Below, piece by piece: positions 8,227 through 16,762 of a DNA stretch of 64,000 nt. Numbering within the stretch: the first letter of the stretch is position 1; each line of letters opens with the position of its first letter. Source of the DNA: Bacteroidales bacterium (GTDB lineage Bacteria; Bacteroidota; Bacteroidia; Bacteroidales; CAIWKO01); assembly GCA_023228145.1 (NCBI GenBank), contig JALOBU010000005.1, forward strand, positions 62,001-126,000, written 5' to 3'. The notes under the pieces were generated by a model. It was not told the DNA's origin and made no database searches. It saw only the letters and a program-made list of their open reading frames with translations. The position numbers were made by a program, and so were the translations under genes.

Positions 8227-9946
8227 AATCTGAATTTGTCTTTATTGGAATTAACAAATCATCCAGGAACAACTCACCCACTTCAAACAATACCACATCC
8301 GGTTTGAAAGCCATAATTTCCTTCATGCTCATGTTATGCTCCCAAACAAATCTGCTTTCTCTGAAATGATGAACGAAAAAAGACGCCCATTGAACCATAT
8401 ATGAATCTCGGTAGCAAAGTAACCTGCCATGGCCTTTTGCATTGTAATAAGTATTTGTTCTTATCATCCGTTTATCCTCTATAGATTCCTCATACACAGT
8501 ATCAGGGGTTAAAGGTTTGACATCAAACTTCATCCTGACATATTTTTTGTTCACAATAATGCATTTTGCAAGGTCGGCACGCTTGTCAAGTACTGTGTCC
8601 ATAGTAACTTCATGGTCTTCAAGGGGACTGTCGTACAAACTGTCTAGGCCATATATATAGGCCATTACAGGCTGGTAGGCTTTAAAGGCACCATATTCAT
8701 TCCAGTGGGTGTCGTAATCATAAAAAAGTTTTCGGCCGGAGTTTTCTTTTTTCAATGTGGCCAAAGTATCGTCCAGATGAATAAAATAATCTATCCCTGC
8801 TTTATTCATTTCTTCTATCAACTGGTCGGAAGCTGTTGGCCTGCATTGCTGAAGCCTATAATATTCGGGCATAAGTTCCGGATAGATATGCTGTTTAGCA
8901 GGTGGCAGCACAATCAAAAACTTAATTCCGTATTTTGCGAGCAGGTCATGCTTTTGTTTTGTTGCCCTGATAATCTCCTGAAGTTTGTTATCAGACATGC
9001 GGTTTTTCCCCATAAAATCAAATAATACAGAGCCAAGCGCAGGAAAAAAAGTCAGCTTCTCACCAATAATCACAACGGATGGCAATGGCGATTGCCTGAA
9101 TAGTGAAATATAAAGTAACGACCTGCTGCCAATCAATAAATTCCGGTATTGAAAATGGTCGAAACACCATTGTGTGTTTCTGGTAAAAAACGAATCAGGC
9201 TCGTGAATCATTAATTTCCAATCAGGATATTCTTCAAGGCGACGGTTTTCAATATTCGGCTGGTCAGGATAAAAATCAAATATGTTATCAAGCCAGAACA
9301 TCGAAATTCCAAGCAAAAAGGCAGAAATAAAAAAGAATCTTGTAATGCCTGTTTTGTCCATAAAATACCAGAGCATTTTCTTTCTAAATACGATAATCAA
9401 TATTGTAATGTCAAAACAAAGCATTAAGATGATATAAATAATCTCTATGATTTTCAATTTATACCTCACTTTACTGCAGCGTTCGGGAATGTTTATAACA
9501 ATGTTTGGAGAAACCTCTGCTTCATTTTCATATAATACTGCTCCATCACTTTTCTGCATCAAGCGCAGGCCTTCATGTTTGTTTTTTTCGAAACCGGAAA
9601 ACTTTATCGGGCACGGTAAGCCATCTACAACAACGCTATGTAATACCGCCATATCAAAATTTTCCGGAAAATCGATATGAAATGATGGTAGAGTATCTAA
9701 ATGCCGTATTTTATATGTGTATATATTCCTGCCTGTTTTAAGGTCAAGCCTGATTTGCTTTTTTCTGTCCCATCCTTCACCCTGCCCAAGACGTATGGCA
9801 AGTGCACCTTTTCCGTATGAAGTAAAATCTATTTTAATTTCAACTTTTCCATAATGTAATACAAAACGAAAAAGCAAAAAAGCTGTTCCGGCACTAAACA
9901 AGAACCACAAGAAAACAATCTGAATGATGTAACTCCATTTTTTCAT
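8207..9946 (-). CDS. AlgX/AlgJ-like SGNH acyltransferase-associated protein
   Basis: A 579-residue protein with two N-terminal membrane helices (about 7-29 and 165-188, then about 205-222) and a C-terminal extracytoplasmic domain. The motifs KFLIVLPPAKQHIYPELMP, YDYDTHWNEYGAF and LLCYRDSYMVQW match the alginate O-acetyltransferase AlgX/AlgJ fold. DTHW supplies the Asp/His and RDSY the candidate nucleophilic Ser. Such proteins pass acyl groups from the MBOAT partner onto glycans outside the membrane. The start shares one base with the MBOAT stop and the stop overlaps the next gene, so the trio is translationally coupled. The acyl donor and glycan are unknown. Confidence 0.85.
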   Translation of the reverse strand: MKKWSYIIQIVFLWFLFSAGTAFLLFRFVLHYGKVEIKIDFTSYGKGALAIRLGQGEGWDRKKQIRLDLKTGRNIYTYKIRHLDTLPSFHIDFPENFDMAVLHSVVVDGLPCPIKFSGFEKNKHEGLRLMQKSDGAVLYENEAEVSPNIVINIPERCSKVRYKLKIIEIIYIILMLCFDITILIIVFRKKMLWYFMDKTGITRFFFISAFLLGISMFWLDNIFDFYPDQPNIENRRLEEYPDWKLMIHEPDSFFTRNTQWCFDHFQYRNLLIGSRSLLYISLFRQSPLPSVVIIGEKLTFFPALGSVLFDFMGKNRMSDNKLQEIIRATKQKHDLLAKYGIKFLIVLPPAKQHIYPELMPEYYRLQQCRPTASDQLIEEMNKAGIDYFIHLDDTLATLKKENSGRKLFYDYDTHWNEYGAFKAYQPVMAYIYGLDSLYDSPLEDHEVTMDTVLDKRADLAKCIIVNKKYVRMKFDVKPLTPDTVYEESIEDKRMIRTNTYYNAKGHGRLLCYRDSYMVQWASFFVHHFRESRFVWEHNMSMKEIMAFKPDVVLFEVGELFLDDLLIPIKTNSDYVQKKF

Positions 9947-11340
9947 CAGAACCGGAAATAAATGAATGGATTATAAGCCATGGTAGTTATTGACATCACC
10001 GACAATAAAAAAACAAGCAGTAGTAAAACTCCTTTTATAATTTTAAATATTGTTGCAGCAATACCTTTTTGCAACCATTGCGGTAAGGGTAGCGGCATGC
10101 TGAAAACGATTCCGAACAAAAAAACCACTTTCTGCTCATTGGTAACAAAAGCACTTAACCCAAGCTGGCTGATATCGTCAAACGTGAACATGGCATTGTA
10201 ATATTTCGCAGCAACATTAAGGTCAGGCGTCAATACCAATATCCCACTGTTAATTATTATAAAAAGAGAATATATTACAGCAAAAGCTTTAAGTTTTTTG
10301 AGGTATTTTAAAAGAAATATCTGCTCCAGTCCAAGGAAAAAGCCAAGACTCGTGCCCCAAAGAATGAAATTCCATGTTGGACCATGCCAGATACCACAAA
10401 CAAAAAAAGTTATTATCAGCGCGATAAAAATTCCAGCATTACCCCAATGGCGCATATTCATTGCCAGCGGTGTAAAAATATACTCTTTTAACCAGTTATA
10501 TAATGTCATGTGCCAGCGCCGCCAGAATTCTGTTATTGAACGGCTTATGTATGGATAGTTGAAATTCTCCGGCAGGTTGAAACCCAGCATTTTGCCAACA
10601 CCTATTGCCATATCGGTGTAGCCTGCGAAATCAAAAAATACCTGCAAGGCAAATGCTATAGCTCCTGTCCATGCTACAGCAGGACTAATAATACTCAGGT
10701 CCGTTTCAAGTATCTTTGCCGTGAGCAAACCGAGCGGATTGGCAATCAGTACTTTTTTACCGAGGCCAATGATAAAGCGTTTTATACCTTCGGTGAAACG
10801 ACCTGCATCAAATTTTCGTTGCGAGATAAAAGGTTCAAGCTGTTTATAGCGTACCAAGGGCCCGGAAATCAGCTGGGGGAACATTGTAATATAAAGTATA
10901 ATTTTCCCGGGGTTCTTCTCAAAACGATTATTCTTGCGATAAACATCAATATTATATGATATGGACTGAAAAATAAAAAAAGAAAGCCCAATGGTTGAAA
11001 TTGTTTTTATTTCAGGCAAGCTTTCAACTCCTGCATATATCAAATTGTCAAAAATAAATCCAAGGTATTTAAAATAAATCAAAATTCCAACATATGAAAT
11101 GATGGCAATAATGAGAAATCCTTTTTTGAATTTTGTTTTTGCAATGAGCAGTGAAAAGAGCCATGCAGCGAATGCTACAATAATTAACAGCGCCACAAGT
11201 TTCCCTGCTCCAAAGGCATAAAAAATTAAACTGGCTAAAACAAGAAATGTGTTTTTCATCCATAAACGTGGCAACAGGTAATAACCTATTAAAAGTAGAG
11301 GGGAAAAATAAAAGATGAAAATAATGGAGCTGTAAACCAC
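9946..11340 (-). CDS. MBOAT family O-acyltransferase (AlgI/DltB-like)
   Basis: A 464-residue polytopic membrane protein with about ten hydrophobic segments. Signature segments are FDFAGYTDMAIGVGKMLGFNLPENFNYPY (shown here in part), SITEFWRRWHMTLYNWLKEYIF and VCGIWHGPTWNFILWG. The WHG histidine is the conserved MBOAT catalytic residue. AlgI-type MBOATs move acyl groups across the membrane to SGNH partners, and such a partner is encoded next in the operon. Length is usual for the family. The first gene of a three-gene minus-strand operon; an FkbH-ACP pair 6 kb away could supply a non-acetyl acyl group, which is inference. Confidence 0.92.
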   Translation of the reverse strand: MVYSSIIFIFYFSPLLLIGYYLLPRLWMKNTFLVLASLIFYAFGAGKLVALLIIVAFAAWLFSLLIAKTKFKKGFLIIAIISYVGILIYFKYLGFIFDNLIYAGVESLPEIKTISTIGLSFFIFQSISYNIDVYRKNNRFEKNPGKIILYITMFPQLISGPLVRYKQLEPFISQRKFDAGRFTEGIKRFIIGLGKKVLIANPLGLLTAKILETDLSIISPAVAWTGAIAFALQVFFDFAGYTDMAIGVGKMLGFNLPENFNYPYISRSITEFWRRWHMTLYNWLKEYIFTPLAMNMRHWGNAGIFIALIITFFVCGIWHGPTWNFILWGTSLGFFLGLEQIFLLKYLKKLKAFAVIYSLFIIINSGILVLTPDLNVAAKYYNAMFTFDDISQLGLSAFVTNEQKVVFLFGIVFSMPLPLPQWLQKGIAATIFKIIKGVLLLLVFLLSVMSITTMAYNPFIYFRF

Positions 11341-11405
11341 GGTTTTTAATTATAATAAATTATTTACAACTATTGCCATTCATAAACCCAATAAGGATAA
11401 GAAAG

Positions 11406-11510
11406 CAAAGATAACAATAATGAATCATCTAAAATTTATAGTATCAAATATTGGCAAATGAATAAGTAGTAATTTTACACTTAGAATATTTCTGATAAAT
11501 AGTATCTTTG
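11406..11510. promoter_or_regulatory. putative divergent promoter region
   Basis: A TATCTTTG box occurs on each strand of this divergent intergenic region. The one at 11413-11406 (minus) faces the MBOAT operon; the one at 11503-11510 (plus) faces the FdtA-like gene 44 bp from its ATG. Both fit the Bacteroidota -7 consensus TAnnTTTG, but neither has a good TTTG at -33. Confidence 0.35.
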
Positions 11511-11553
11511 TAATAGTTGAAAATGTACTTAACTGTTCAAAACCGAAAATTTG

Positions 11554-11961
11554 ATGAGTTTTCAAAGAGTAAAGATAATTGATATTCCATGCCACAAAGA
11601 CAACAGAGGAACTCTTGTCGCTATTGAACAGAACAAGGATGTCCCTTTTAAAATAAAACGGATATTCTACCTGTATAATATAAAGAAAAACCGAGGGGGC
11701 CATGCTCTTAAAAATACAGACGAGATGTTGATAGCCGTTTCGGGCAGCTTTAGCATCAGATTGTCAGATGGCAGAAAAACAAAAACATTTAGAATGAGCA
11801 ACCCATCCAAAGGGCTTTTTATACCCCATAGGATTTATCTTGACATGTACGATTTCACTGACAATGCGGTATGCCTGGTTCTTGCCAACCGAAAATATGA
11901 CACAAAAGAATATCTGAAGACTACGGACGAATTTTTATTGTATCTGAAAAATACGGAATAA
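11554..11961 (+). CDS. WxcM/FdtA-like sugar 3,4-ketoisomerase
   Basis: A 135-residue single cupin domain with the family landmarks DNRGTLVAIEQNKDVPFKIKRI (part), NRGGHALKNTDEMLIAVSGSF and GLFIPHRIYLDMYDF. FdtA/QdtA/WxcM-like enzymes convert dTDP-4-keto-6-deoxyglucose to the 3-keto isomer. The following gene encodes the matching aminotransferase, so the pair should make a dTDP-3-amino-3,6-dideoxyhexose. In the usual His of RGGHAHK-type motifs the second His is replaced here (GGHALK). I chose the ATG at 11554 over the TTG at 11551. Confidence 0.88.
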   Translation: MSFQRVKIIDIPCHKDNRGTLVAIEQNKDVPFKIKRIFYLYNIKKNRGGHALKNTDEMLIAVSGSFSIRLSDGRKTKTFRMSNPSKGLFIPHRIYLDMYDFTDNAVCLVLANRKYDTKEYLKTTDEFLLYLKNTE

Positions 11962-11974
11962 TAAGTACATTATA

Positions 11975-13084
11975 GTGGTAAAAGCCTGGGACTACATCGA
12001 AGAATATAAAAGTGAAAAGGAAGAAATCTTATCTGCCATTCAGGAGGTATTAGCGTCAGGCTCCCTGATACTGGGAGAAAAAGTAAAAAAATTTGAAGAA
12101 CAATATGCCTTGTATTGCGGAGTAAAATACGGCGTGGGTGTTGACAATGGCACTAATGCTATTTTTTTGGCATTAAAGGCCTTAGGTATTGGTTGCGGTG
12201 ATGAAGTCATTACGGTTTCAAATACTGCGATAGCAACAGTATCTGCCATTGTTTCGGCAGGAGCTACACCTGTATTTACAGATATTGAAGAAAAATCATT
12301 TTTGATAGATACAACTAAAATTGAGAATACTATCACTCCGAAAACAAAATGCATACTTCCTGTTCACCTGTTCGGGCAATGTGCCGACATGGACGAAATA
12401 AACCGGATTGCAAAAAAACACAACCTTAGTGTGATTGAAGATTGTGCACAAAGCCACGGAGCTGTTTATAAAGGGCAAAAAGCAGGTTCTATGTCAGACA
12501 TTGCAGCTACTTCCTTTTATCCGACAAAAATTCTGGGGGCTTTCGGAGACGCAGGAATGGTACTGACAAATAATAAAGAATTATATCAAAAAGTAATAAG
12601 GCTACGTACCTACGGAATGTCAAAAACAAATTATTCTGAAGAACACGGGTATAATTGCAGGCTGGATGAGCTTCATGCCGCCATACTTCTGAAAAAGTTA
12701 CTATATATTGAAGAATATATTAATAAAAGAAGAGCACTGGCCGACCGGTACTATGAGCTTCTGAAAGACACTTCGCTTAAACTTCCTCATGAAATGCCTT
12801 ATGGAAAACATTCCTATTACTTATATGTTGTCAAGCACCCTCAAAGAAATCTTATTTTAGAAGAATTAAAGAAAAAGGAAATATTTCTTAACATTCATTA
12901 TCCCTATCCTATTCACACCATGAAGGGCTATAAATACCTTGGTTTTCATATAGGTGATTTCCCTGTAACCGAACAAGCCGCCGCCGAAATATTCTCACTA
13001 CCTATATACCCTTCACTGACCTTTGATAATCAAGAATACCTCGCTGACATCATTCATGAAATATTGATAAAACATAACTTATAA
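11975..13084 (+). CDS. DegT/DnrJ/EryC1/StrS aminotransferase (FdtB/QdtB-like)
   Basis: A 369-residue PLP-dependent fold-type I sugar aminotransferase. Landmarks are GVDNGTNAIFLALKALGIG, VIEDCAQSHGA, and the Schiff-base lysine motif TSFYPTKILGAFGDAG. The end of the fold contains YNCRLDELHAAIL. It is 13 bp downstream of the FdtA-like isomerase, so the likely substrate is a dTDP-3-keto-6-deoxyhexose. The start codon is GTG at 11975; no ATG occurs before the conserved WDYIEEY. No dedicated N-acetyltransferase (FdtC) is adjacent. Confidence 0.92.
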   Translation: MVKAWDYIEEYKSEKEEILSAIQEVLASGSLILGEKVKKFEEQYALYCGVKYGVGVDNGTNAIFLALKALGIGCGDEVITVSNTAIATVSAIVSAGATPVFTDIEEKSFLIDTTKIENTITPKTKCILPVHLFGQCADMDEINRIAKKHNLSVIEDCAQSHGAVYKGQKAGSMSDIAATSFYPTKILGAFGDAGMVLTNNKELYQKVIRLRTYGMSKTNYSEEHGYNCRLDELHAAILLKKLLYIEEYINKRRALADRYYELLKDTSLKLPHEMPYGKHSYYLYVVKHPQRNLILEELKKKEIFLNIHYPYPIHTMKGYKYLGFHIGDFPVTEQAAAEIFSLPIYPSLTFDNQEYLADIIHEILIKHNL

Positions 13085-13105
13085 AAACAAATCCGAATAA
13101 CAAAT

Positions 13106-14047
13106 ATGCCCATGACAAATTCCGGTATTAAAATTTCGATCGTTATTCCTGTCTTTAATGCCCAAAATACGATTGCCAGGCTGGTTGATCAATTAATTTC
13201 TGAAATACCCCAAAAATACGATAGTGAAATAATTCTGGTCAATGACTGTTCATCTGACAATTCGCATAGTACATGCCTCAAGCTATATGAAGAACATAAA
13301 GGAAAAGTGAAATACTTATCCCTGGCAAAGAACTTTGGCGAGCATAATGCAGTTATGGCGGGATTAAATAAAGCTTCCGGAGATTATTCTGTTATCATGG
13401 ATGACGATTTCCAGAATCCCGTAAGCGAAGTAATAAAATTGGTTGAATATGCTGCAAGCAATGATTTTGATGTAGTTTACACTTATTATGAAAAGAAAAA
13501 GCATAATCCCTGGCGCAATTTCGGAAGCCGTTTGAATAATGCAATGGCCAACATTTTATTAAAAAAACCACGTCATTTGTATCTTTCGAGTTTTAAATGC
13601 ATCAACCGTTTTCTTGTCAATGAAATCATCAAATATGATTTGCCTTACCCTTATATTGACGGGCTTATCATGAGGACAACATCCAATATCGGGAAAATTG
13701 AGGTGCAACACGACAACCGCGAACATGGAAAATCAGGATATACTTTGAGAAAGCTTATCAAATTATGGTCGAACATGTTTACCAGTTTCTCGGTAATTCC
13801 TTTGCGTATTTCCATTTTTGTTGGTTTGTTTTTTGCCATCACCGGGTTTTTATTTGCCATATATTCGGTAATAGAACATTTCATTGTTCCCACACTGCCT
13901 CCTGGGTTTTCGCTCACCATCACTTCCATCATGATTTTTGCAGGAATTCAGCTCATTTCGCTTGGGATGATTGGGGAATATATCGGGCGAATTTTCATTT
14001 CGCAAAACAAACAGCCACAATACACTATTAAGAAAGAGTATTTGTAA
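13106..14047 (+). CDS. GT2 glycosyltransferase, polyprenyl-phosphate type (ArnC/DPM1-like)
   Basis: A 313-residue family 2 glycosyltransferase. The GT-A domain starts KISIVIPVFNAQ, has VNDCSSD and the metal-binding VIMDDDFQNPV, and contains the NREHGKSGYTLRKLIKLW segment typical of dolichyl/undecaprenyl-phosphate sugar transferases. Two C-terminal membrane helices (about 235-258 and 270-295) follow. It likely moves a nucleotide-activated sugar to undecaprenyl phosphate at the inner membrane face, possibly the aminosugar made by the two preceding genes. A second gene of the same architecture is at 62029-62946. Confidence 0.9.
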   Translation: MPMTNSGIKISIVIPVFNAQNTIARLVDQLISEIPQKYDSEIILVNDCSSDNSHSTCLKLYEEHKGKVKYLSLAKNFGEHNAVMAGLNKASGDYSVIMDDDFQNPVSEVIKLVEYAASNDFDVVYTYYEKKKHNPWRNFGSRLNNAMANILLKKPRHLYLSSFKCINRFLVNEIIKYDLPYPYIDGLIMRTTSNIGKIEVQHDNREHGKSGYTLRKLIKLWSNMFTSFSVIPLRISIFVGLFFAITGFLFAIYSVIEHFIVPTLPPGFSLTITSIMIFAGIQLISLGMIGEYIGRIFISQNKQPQYTIKKEYL

Positions 14048-14074
14048 TTATCAGGACAACATTAGCATAGTGAT

Positions 14075-14190
14075 AAGTTCCAAATTCCAAGCCCCAAGTT
14101 CCAAATTCCAAGGGGAAAAATATATGAAAATTGAATTATGGATTTTGGATTTTGAGACTTGGGACTTGGGGCTTTTTAAATCTCAACACC
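14075..14190. repeat. intergenic TTCCAAATTCC repeat with 11-bp inverted arms
   Basis: Two direct copies of AAGTTCCAAATTCCAAG (14075-14091 and 14096-14112) are followed by an imperfect inverted counterpart. The best arms are AAGCCCCAAGT (14089-14099) and ACTTGGGGCTT (14164-14174). The element fills the gap between the glycosyltransferase and methyltransferase genes and could fold into a long hairpin. It looks like a dispersed repeat of the kind common in Bacteroidota intergenic DNA. Confidence 0.65.
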
Positions 14191-14213
14191 CTTAACTATA
14201 AAAGAAAACCCAC

Positions 14214-14969
14214 GTGGAACCAAACCAATACAAGTACATGTTCGATGCCGAAGACCGCCACTGGTGGTACGTAGGTAATCATGAGATTTTTATTGAATTA
14301 CTAAAAAAACATCAACTTTTAAAAGAAAACATTAAGGTTCTGGATGCGGGCTGCGGCACAGGAAAATGGCTGCAACGATTGACTTCACAAGCTCAAGTAA
14401 ACTATACAGGTATTGATTACCATCCGCAAGCTGTTTCACTGGCAAAAAGCAGAGGGGTGAACAACGTCATGCAGGCCGATTTGAATTCTTATGATGCTTC
14501 GCATAATTCGCTGAATTTAATTACATCTTTTGATGTGATATGCAGTAAAGATGTTGATGACAAACTAGCTGTTCCCAATTTTTACAATTGGTTAAGTGAA
14601 GATGGGAATTTGCTGCTCAGCGTTCCGGCATACCGTTTTCTGCTCGGAAAGCATGACGATGTGGTGCATCAGAACAAACGTTACTGTAAAAAAGAAGTGA
14701 AAAAACTTTTAGTAGAAAACGGTTTTGAAATCATTAAAATTTCTTATTGCGTATGCCTGCTTTTTCCTGTAGCTGTGTTAAAAAGATGGTCTGATAAGGT
14801 TTTCAAATCAAAAAACGCTGAACATAATGAGGTAAAAATGCCTGGAAAGTATATCAATAAATTTTTTCTCACCATAATGCGCTTTGAGAAGTTTCTACTA
14901 AAGCATATGTCTTTGCCCTTTGGTTTGTCAGTAATAGTGCTGGCAAAAAAGTCAGTTATTGATAAATAA
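14214..14969 (+). CDS. class I SAM-dependent methyltransferase
   Basis: A 251-residue protein with the SAM motif VLDAGCGTGKWLQRL near residue 41 and GIDYHPQAV as the acidic loop. The N-terminus YKYMFDAEDRHWWYVGNHEIF is characteristic of methyltransferases encoded beside polyprenyl-phosphate glycosyltransferases. A hydrophobic stretch near residues 178-195 (SYCVCLLFPVAVLK) suggests membrane association. The start is GTG at 14214; the ATG at 14238 is an alternative but would cut into the conserved block. Substrate unknown, probably a lipid-linked sugar. Confidence 0.83.
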   Translation: MEPNQYKYMFDAEDRHWWYVGNHEIFIELLKKHQLLKENIKVLDAGCGTGKWLQRLTSQAQVNYTGIDYHPQAVSLAKSRGVNNVMQADLNSYDASHNSLNLITSFDVICSKDVDDKLAVPNFYNWLSEDGNLLLSVPAYRFLLGKHDDVVHQNKRYCKKEVKKLLVENGFEIIKISYCVCLLFPVAVLKRWSDKVFKSKNAEHNEVKMPGKYINKFFLTIMRFEKFLLKHMSLPFGLSVIVLAKKSVIDK

Positions 14970-15038
14970 TTATCATCCCTAATTATAAAAAATTATTGTT
15001 TTTTCGCTTTTATAAATAATTTTACAGTATTGATTAAG

Positions 15039-16751
15039 ATGGTTAAAAAAGAAAAATTATTAATACTGATTCCAATATTTTCATTGGCGTTATCGGTTTT
15101 TTCTGCCGGCTTAATCCTCTATTTCATTCTAAAATACGGCGTAGATGTCCCTTATAACGACCAATGGAACTATGCTGAGTTTTTTGTCCATTATTTTGAT
15201 GGCACCCTGACATTTGAAGAGTTATTCCGCCTGCAAAATGAATACAGGCAGTTTTTTCCCAACATTATCTTTCTGGGTCTCGGCCTGCTTACCGACTGGA
15301 ATGTTAAATATGAAATGCTCGTGGTTTTCCTGCTTGCCTGCCTGACTTCATATAACATTCTCCGGCTATCATTTTTTACCCTGAAAGGAAATAAATGGAT
15401 AAATTGGGTTTTATTTTTCATCGCCAACTTGTTCATCTTCTCTCCTATGCAATATGAAAATTGGTTGTTCGGAGTACAGATACAGTACTTGTTGCCCATG
15501 GCATGCATCAGCAGTTGCCTACTTTTAGCACTTACCAAAACAAACAAATACGTTGCACTTATAGTTTGCATACTGTTGTCATTAATCAGTTCTTACTCAA
15601 CGCCCAATGGGTTTCTTTGCTGGCTCCTGACATTTCCTGTTTTACTAATACGTAGCCCCAAAAAAAGTTTTTTCAGAAAATGGCCTGTTGTTCTCATCTG
15701 GTTAATGGGAATTGCACTTACGCTGTTTTTTTATTTTTTTGATTACAAAAACCCTCCTGATTATCCCAGCACATACAGCATTTTTGAGCACCCAATAGAT
15801 GCAATAAGGTATTATTTTGCATTGCTGGGCAACCCAATACGTATCGTACACTCCCTGCAACACATCACGGCGGTTGGAGGAGTTGTATGCTTCATTTTCA
15901 TTCTGATTCTGACTTACCTATTCTATCACCGCAAAGACAAACTATTAATTCAAAATTCAATAGTATGGTTAATGCTGGCAACATACTCACTGGTTAGCGC
16001 CGGACTTGTAACTATTGGGCGCCTGGGTTTTGGATTGTACCAGTCGTTATCATCACGATATACTTCTTACACATTATATCTTATTGTGGCCGGTATATTT
16101 CTTCTTGCCCTAATCATCAGGCACAATAAAATCAATACCAGATTTGTTATTTATAGAAATATTTTTCTTGCAATCTTTATTGTTTATATTATTTCTGTAA
16201 AGATTGACACTTATCCTGTCGCCGTAAGCGACCTGAAAATCTTTCATTCACGTATTCAACATGGCAAAGCTGGGTTGCTGTTCATCAATCATTTTCCTCA
16301 TCAGGAATGTGAAAATAAAATTTACCCTTACAATCCCCGTCAGCTTTGGTGTTGGGCTAACCTGCTGAATGATTTGGGGTATCTAAGGCCGGCTTTGCTT
16401 AAAACAGATGTGATACAGGATATTGAAGGAGAAGAAAGCGGGGAAGTTGCTTATGGCTCGCTTGATAAAATTGAAAGGCTGCAAGGCAATGAATTCAAAG
16501 CCTATGGTACTGCAATGATGCCTGACAACAAAAGGCCCGCCGATGCTGTACTGCTGAGTTTCGATAATTACGAAGGAAAATCATTACTTCTTGATTTGTA
16601 TAATGGAGACAGCATCAACTGGACAAAAACATTTTCACTGGGCATGGTGCCTTATGACACTGTAACTATAAGTGCCTGGGCATTTGATGCAAATAATGCG
16701 AAAGCATACAGGCTTCATGGAAATTACAAACTTGCAAAAATAGTTTATTAG
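15039..16751 (+). CDS. polytopic membrane protein of a surface-glycan cluster
   Basis: I do not recognise a named family. The 570-residue protein has about ten hydrophobic segments and a short C-terminal extracytoplasmic domain of about 140 residues. After the first helix it reads GVDVPYNDQWNYAEFF; an acidic/aromatic motif after TM1 is reminiscent of GT-C glycosyltransferases that use lipid-linked sugars. It follows a polyprenyl-phosphate glycosyltransferase and a methyltransferase, which fits a GT-C or flippase-like role; this is inference. The ATG at 15039 is preferred to the TTG at 15030. Confidence 0.75.
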   Translation: MVKKEKLLILIPIFSLALSVFSAGLILYFILKYGVDVPYNDQWNYAEFFVHYFDGTLTFEELFRLQNEYRQFFPNIIFLGLGLLTDWNVKYEMLVVFLLACLTSYNILRLSFFTLKGNKWINWVLFFIANLFIFSPMQYENWLFGVQIQYLLPMACISSCLLLALTKTNKYVALIVCILLSLISSYSTPNGFLCWLLTFPVLLIRSPKKSFFRKWPVVLIWLMGIALTLFFYFFDYKNPPDYPSTYSIFEHPIDAIRYYFALLGNPIRIVHSLQHITAVGGVVCFIFILILTYLFYHRKDKLLIQNSIVWLMLATYSLVSAGLVTIGRLGFGLYQSLSSRYTSYTLYLIVAGIFLLALIIRHNKINTRFVIYRNIFLAIFIVYIISVKIDTYPVAVSDLKIFHSRIQHGKAGLLFINHFPHQECENKIYPYNPRQLWCWANLLNDLGYLRPALLKTDVIQDIEGEESGEVAYGSLDKIERLQGNEFKAYGTAMMPDNKRPADAVLLSFDNYEGKSLLLDLYNGDSINWTKTFSLGMVPYDTVTISAWAFDANNAKAYRLHGNYKLAKIVY

Positions 16752-16762
16752 AGTAAATTTAT

